Part shown: one piece after another, positions 61,857 through 64,000 of the stretch | Position numbering within the stretch: position 1 is the first letter of the stretch | How the letters are laid out: each line of letters begins with the position of its first letter | Source: Duganella guangzhouensis | GTDB taxonomy: Bacteria; Pseudomonadota; Gammaproteobacteria; Burkholderiales; Burkholderiaceae_D | NCBI RefSeq assembly: GCF_009674535.1 | Contig: NZ_WKJK01000006.1 | Span: 186,001-250,000, forward strand | DNA: 64,000 nucleotides | Direction of reading: 5' to 3' | Translations under genes and position numbers: made by a program | Notes under the pieces: generated by a model | Seen by the model: the letters and a program-made list of their open reading frames with translations, nothing else | What the model was told of the DNA's origin: nothing | The model's database searches: none

Positions 61857-62884
61857 GCCGGTTTCTCCTGCGCCAGCAGCTGGTCGATCATGCGGCGCGA
61901 CTGCACGCCGCCGGCGTCGATGTTCAGCATCAGCAGCTTGCGCTCCGGGTGGCGCGTGATGTTGGCCTGCTGCAGCTCCAACATTTCGCGGTCTTCGCTA
62001 AAGATCTTGCCTTGGCCTTCACGAATGGTGGCGGTCAGCTCCGCGTCCTCCGGCTTGAAGTTGCGCGCCATGCCCCAGAAATACCAGTGCGAAGTTTCGG
62101 TCTCCGGCGTGATGAAGTCGACCACGATGCTGGACGCCTTGTGCTGCGGCTCGGCGTGATAGCCGCCCTTGCCCGCATGCGCCACACCGACTTCGATCAT
62201 CACATGGCTGGGCGGCGAGAAGCGGCAGATCTGCCAGCGGTCCACCGGCACATCGTCGGCCAGGCCGTTGCCGCGCAGCGCGGCGCGCCAGAACGGCGGC
62301 GCCATGATGTTTTCCATGTAGCGGCTGGTCACCACCTGCTCGCCCTCGACCTTGGTGTTGACCGGCGCTTCGTCGATTTCCTTCTGGCCGATGCTGCTCG
62401 CATGCACATAGGTCTCGTGCGTCAGATCCATCAGGTTGTCGACCATCAGCCGGTAGTCACAGTTGATGTGGTACAAGCCGCCGCCATACGCCCATTCCGG
62501 ATTCACGGCCCATTCCAGATGATGAATCAGCGCCGGATCGGCTTTGTCGGCCTCGCCGGTCCAGACCCAGATGAAGCCGTAGCGCTCCTCGACCGGATAG
62601 CTGCGGATGCACGGGAAGCCGCGCACGCGCTGGCCGGGCATGCTGATGACCTTGCCATCACAGCCCATCTCCAGACCGTGATAACCGCACACCAGCTGGC
62701 CCTCGCGCACAAAGCCCAGCGACAGCGGCGCGCCACGATGCGGACAGAAATCCTCCACCGCCGCCACCTTGCCCTCGGGGCCGCGATAGAACACGATTTT
62801 TTCGCCGCAGATCTGGCGGCCCAGCGGCTTGGTGGCGATTTCGTCGGGGGTACAGGCCACGTACCAGGTGTTTTTTGGGTACAT
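61853..62884 (-). CDS. vanA: Vanillate O-demethylase-type Rieske oxygenase (VanA family)
   Basis: Oxygenase that removes O-methyl groups from vanillate-like aromatics. 343 residues from [16 protein letters not shown] with GGAGAC upstream. Rieske ligands: Cys47/His49 (CPHRGAP) and Cys66/His69 (CGYHG). The mononuclear iron site is in [17 protein letters not shown] (two His and Asp). The upstream ATG at 62974 would run through the operator, so it was rejected. Substrate within the methoxybenzoate range is inferred from family. Confidence 0.92.
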   Translation of the reverse strand: MYPKNTWYVACTPDEIATKPLGRQICGEKIVFYRGPEGKVAAVEDFCPHRGAPLSLGFVREGQLVCGYHGLEMGCDGKVISMPGQRVRGFPCIRSYPVEERYGFIWVWTGEADKADPALIHHLEWAVNPEWAYGGGLYHINCDYRLMVDNLMDLTHETYVHASSIGQKEIDEAPVNTKVEGEQVVTSRYMENIMAPPFWRAALRGNGLADDVPVDRWQICRFSPPSHVMIEVGVAHAGKGGYHAEPQHKASSIVVDFITPETETSHWYFWGMARNFKPEDAELTATIREGQGKIFSEDREMLELQQANITRHPERKLLMLNIDAGGVQSRRMIDQLLAQEKPA

Positions 62885-62905
62885 CTTGTCTCCTTTGTTT
62901 TCGAT

Positions 62906-62921
62906 ATTCAGTGCACTGAAT
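62906..62921. promoter_or_regulatory. Perfect palindrome in the vanA-marR divergent spacer
   Basis: ATTCAGTGCACTGAAT, 16 bp, centred in the 107-bp spacer, 21 bp before vanA. Typical size and symmetry of a MarR-family operator. Confidence 0.65.
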
Positions 62922-62991
62922 GTTGTAAAGTATAGGCGCTTCTGACACGATGTAAACCTTTTTAGATGCGGCAACGCACAATGAGCCCGCC

Positions 62992-63489
62992 ATGCCCGAG
63001 ACCGAAAGCCAACTGATCAACCTGTACGAACATCCGGGCCACTTGCTGCGACGCGCGCAGCAAATCTCCGTCTCCATCTTTTACGATGAGCTGGGCAACG
63101 AGCTGACGCCGGTGCAATACGCGATGCTGCGCAATCTGGCCGGCCATCCCGGCATCGATCAGGTATCGCTGTCGGCGCTGAACGGCATCGACACCTCGAC
63201 CGGCGCCACCGTCTGCGCGCGGCTGGAGGAAAAAGGACTGTTGGAACGCAAGGTGATTCCGCACAACCGGCGTCAGCGCGCGCTGACCATCACGCCGGCC
63301 GGCGAAAAACTGCTGGAAGATCTGATCCCCGGCGCGCAACGCCTGCGGCGCCGGTTGCTGGCGCCGCTCACCGGCCCGGAGCAACTGCAATTCATGGAAC
63401 TGCTGACCAAACTGGTCGAAGGCAACAACGAACAAAGCCGCGCGCCGCTGGCCGAGCCGCCGGCGCAGACGGCCTCAGCGGAAGGCTAA
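62992..63489 (+). CDS. MarR family transcriptional regulator
   Basis: 165 residues. Winged HTH at about 45-115: LTPVQYAMLRNLAGHPGIDQ, VSLSALNGIDTSTGATVCAR (recognition helix) and LEEKGLLERKVIPHNRRQRA (wing), then a dimerisation helix. Divergent from vanAB, so it is the likely ligand-responsive repressor of that operon. Its stop overlaps the convergent livF stop. Confidence 0.92.
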   Translation: MPETESQLINLYEHPGHLLRRAQQISVSIFYDELGNELTPVQYAMLRNLAGHPGIDQVSLSALNGIDTSTGATVCARLEEKGLLERKVIPHNRRQRALTITPAGEKLLEDLIPGAQRLRRRLLAPLTGPEQLQFMELLTKLVEGNNEQSRAPLAEPPAQTASAEG

Positions 63490-64000
63490 GCCACCGCTAC
63501 CAGACGGTCCAGCCGTTCGCCATCGGCCAGCAGGCTGGCGCTGTCCGAGTCGTGCACCACGCGGCCGCGATCCAGCACGATGGCGCGCTGCGTCAGCGAC
63601 AACGCCAGCCGCGCATGCTGCTCGACCACGATCACCGACATGCCCTCGTCCTGCACCAGCTTGCGGATCGCTCGTACCAGCTCCTGCACGATGATCGGCG
63701 CCAGACCCTCCATCGGCTCATCCAGCAACAGGATGCGCGGATTGGTCATCAGCGCGCGGGCGATCGCCACCATCTGCTGCTCGCCGCCGGACAGCTGATT
63801 GCCCATGTTGTTGCGCCGTTCCTGCAGGCGCGGGAACATCGCGTAGACCCGCTGCAGCGTCCACGGCCCCGGCCGCGCCACCACCGTCAAATGCTCCTCC
63901 ACCGTCAGCGATGGGAACATATGCCTTTCCTGCGGTACCCATCCCAGTCCGGCGCGAGCGCGCTTGTGCGTGCTGAGCCGCGCGATATCGGCGCCGCCCC
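63486..64000 (-). CDS. Branched-chain amino acid-type ABC transporter ATPase LivF (partial, runs off right edge)
   Basis: The 171 visible C-terminal codons lack the Walker A. Present are GWVPQERHMFPSLTVEEHL (Q-loop), QLSGGEQQMVAIARALM (signature), ILLLDEPMEGLAP (Walker B) and VVEQHARLALSLTQRAIVLDRG (His switch). The EGLAP after Walker B is typical of LivF-type subunits of branched-chain amino acid or aromatic-acid importers. Beside vanAB, uptake of an aromatic acid is possible. Confidence 0.88.
   Translation of the reverse strand, partial: GGADIARLSTHKRARAGLGWVPQERHMFPSLTVEEHLTVVARPGPWTLQRVYAMFPRLQERRNNMGNQLSGGEQQMVAIARALMTNPRILLLDEPMEGLAPIIVQELVRAIRKLVQDEGMSVIVVEQHARLALSLTQRAIVLDRGRVVHDSDSASLLADGERLDRLVAVA

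Overview
The window looks like a high-GC betaproteobacterial chromosome, most plausibly Oxalobacteraceae (Massilia, Duganella or Janthinobacterium type). The evidence is a complete type II secretion operon read G-H-I-J-K-L-M-N-D-E-F-C, the moeB/ctpA/envC/gpmA and rhodanese/grxC/secB/gpsA neighbourhoods, and the petABC-sspA-sspB-tRNA-Thr order. The taxonomic call is inference from gene content and order, not from a search.

Layout. 1-12059: a patatin-like phospholipase (cut by the left edge) and twelve gsp genes, all on the minus strand. 12195-16711: MoeB/ThiF, a C-terminal processing protease, an EnvC-like LytM factor and phosphoglycerate mutase. 16811-19669: rhodanese, glutaredoxin 3, SecB, an SH3-domain protein and GpsA. 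19670-22002: a DUF2461 protein, a membrane-anchored HtrA-type protease and MscL. 22345-26460: the cytochrome bc1 complex, with an FNR-type box in its promoter region, then SspA and SspB. A tRNA-Thr(UGU) lies at 26487-26562.

26563-49139 is accessory DNA of visibly lower GC, inserted at the 3' end of that tRNA. The last 46 bp of the tRNA recur at 37786-37831 and 49094-49139, giving two tandem elements. Element 1 (26563-37831) is a filamentous (inovirus) prophage. It has a tyrosine integrase, a regulator, an excisionase-like protein, a Rep protein, an ssDNA-binding protein, a major coat protein, a pIII/TspB-like protein, a pVI-like protein, Zot/pI and a secretin, followed by three cargo genes. 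Element 2 (37832-49139) has no recognisable recombinase. It carries an ImmA/IrrE-type protease behind a near-consensus LexA box, a two-TM protein, a type I restriction-modification operon led by a small regulator-like gene, and a two-gene unit: a 65-residue protein and a 725-residue protein with a probable C39/papain-like Cys-His-Asp site. I regard this last pair as the best candidate for an undescribed system.

49346-64000 is chromosomal but still variable. It holds a lone wHTH antitoxin-like protein, a secreted methyltransferase-like protein and a hipBA module with four operators spaced exactly 27 bp apart. Next come a surface-sugar cluster (GT2, ATP-grasp/HAD fusion, DegT aminotransferase, long GT4) and an orphan beta-propeller sensor kinase. 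A vanAB-type demethylase with a divergent MarR regulator follows, and then a LivF-type ABC ATPase cut by the right edge.

All function calls come from reading motifs, lengths and context. No database search was run.
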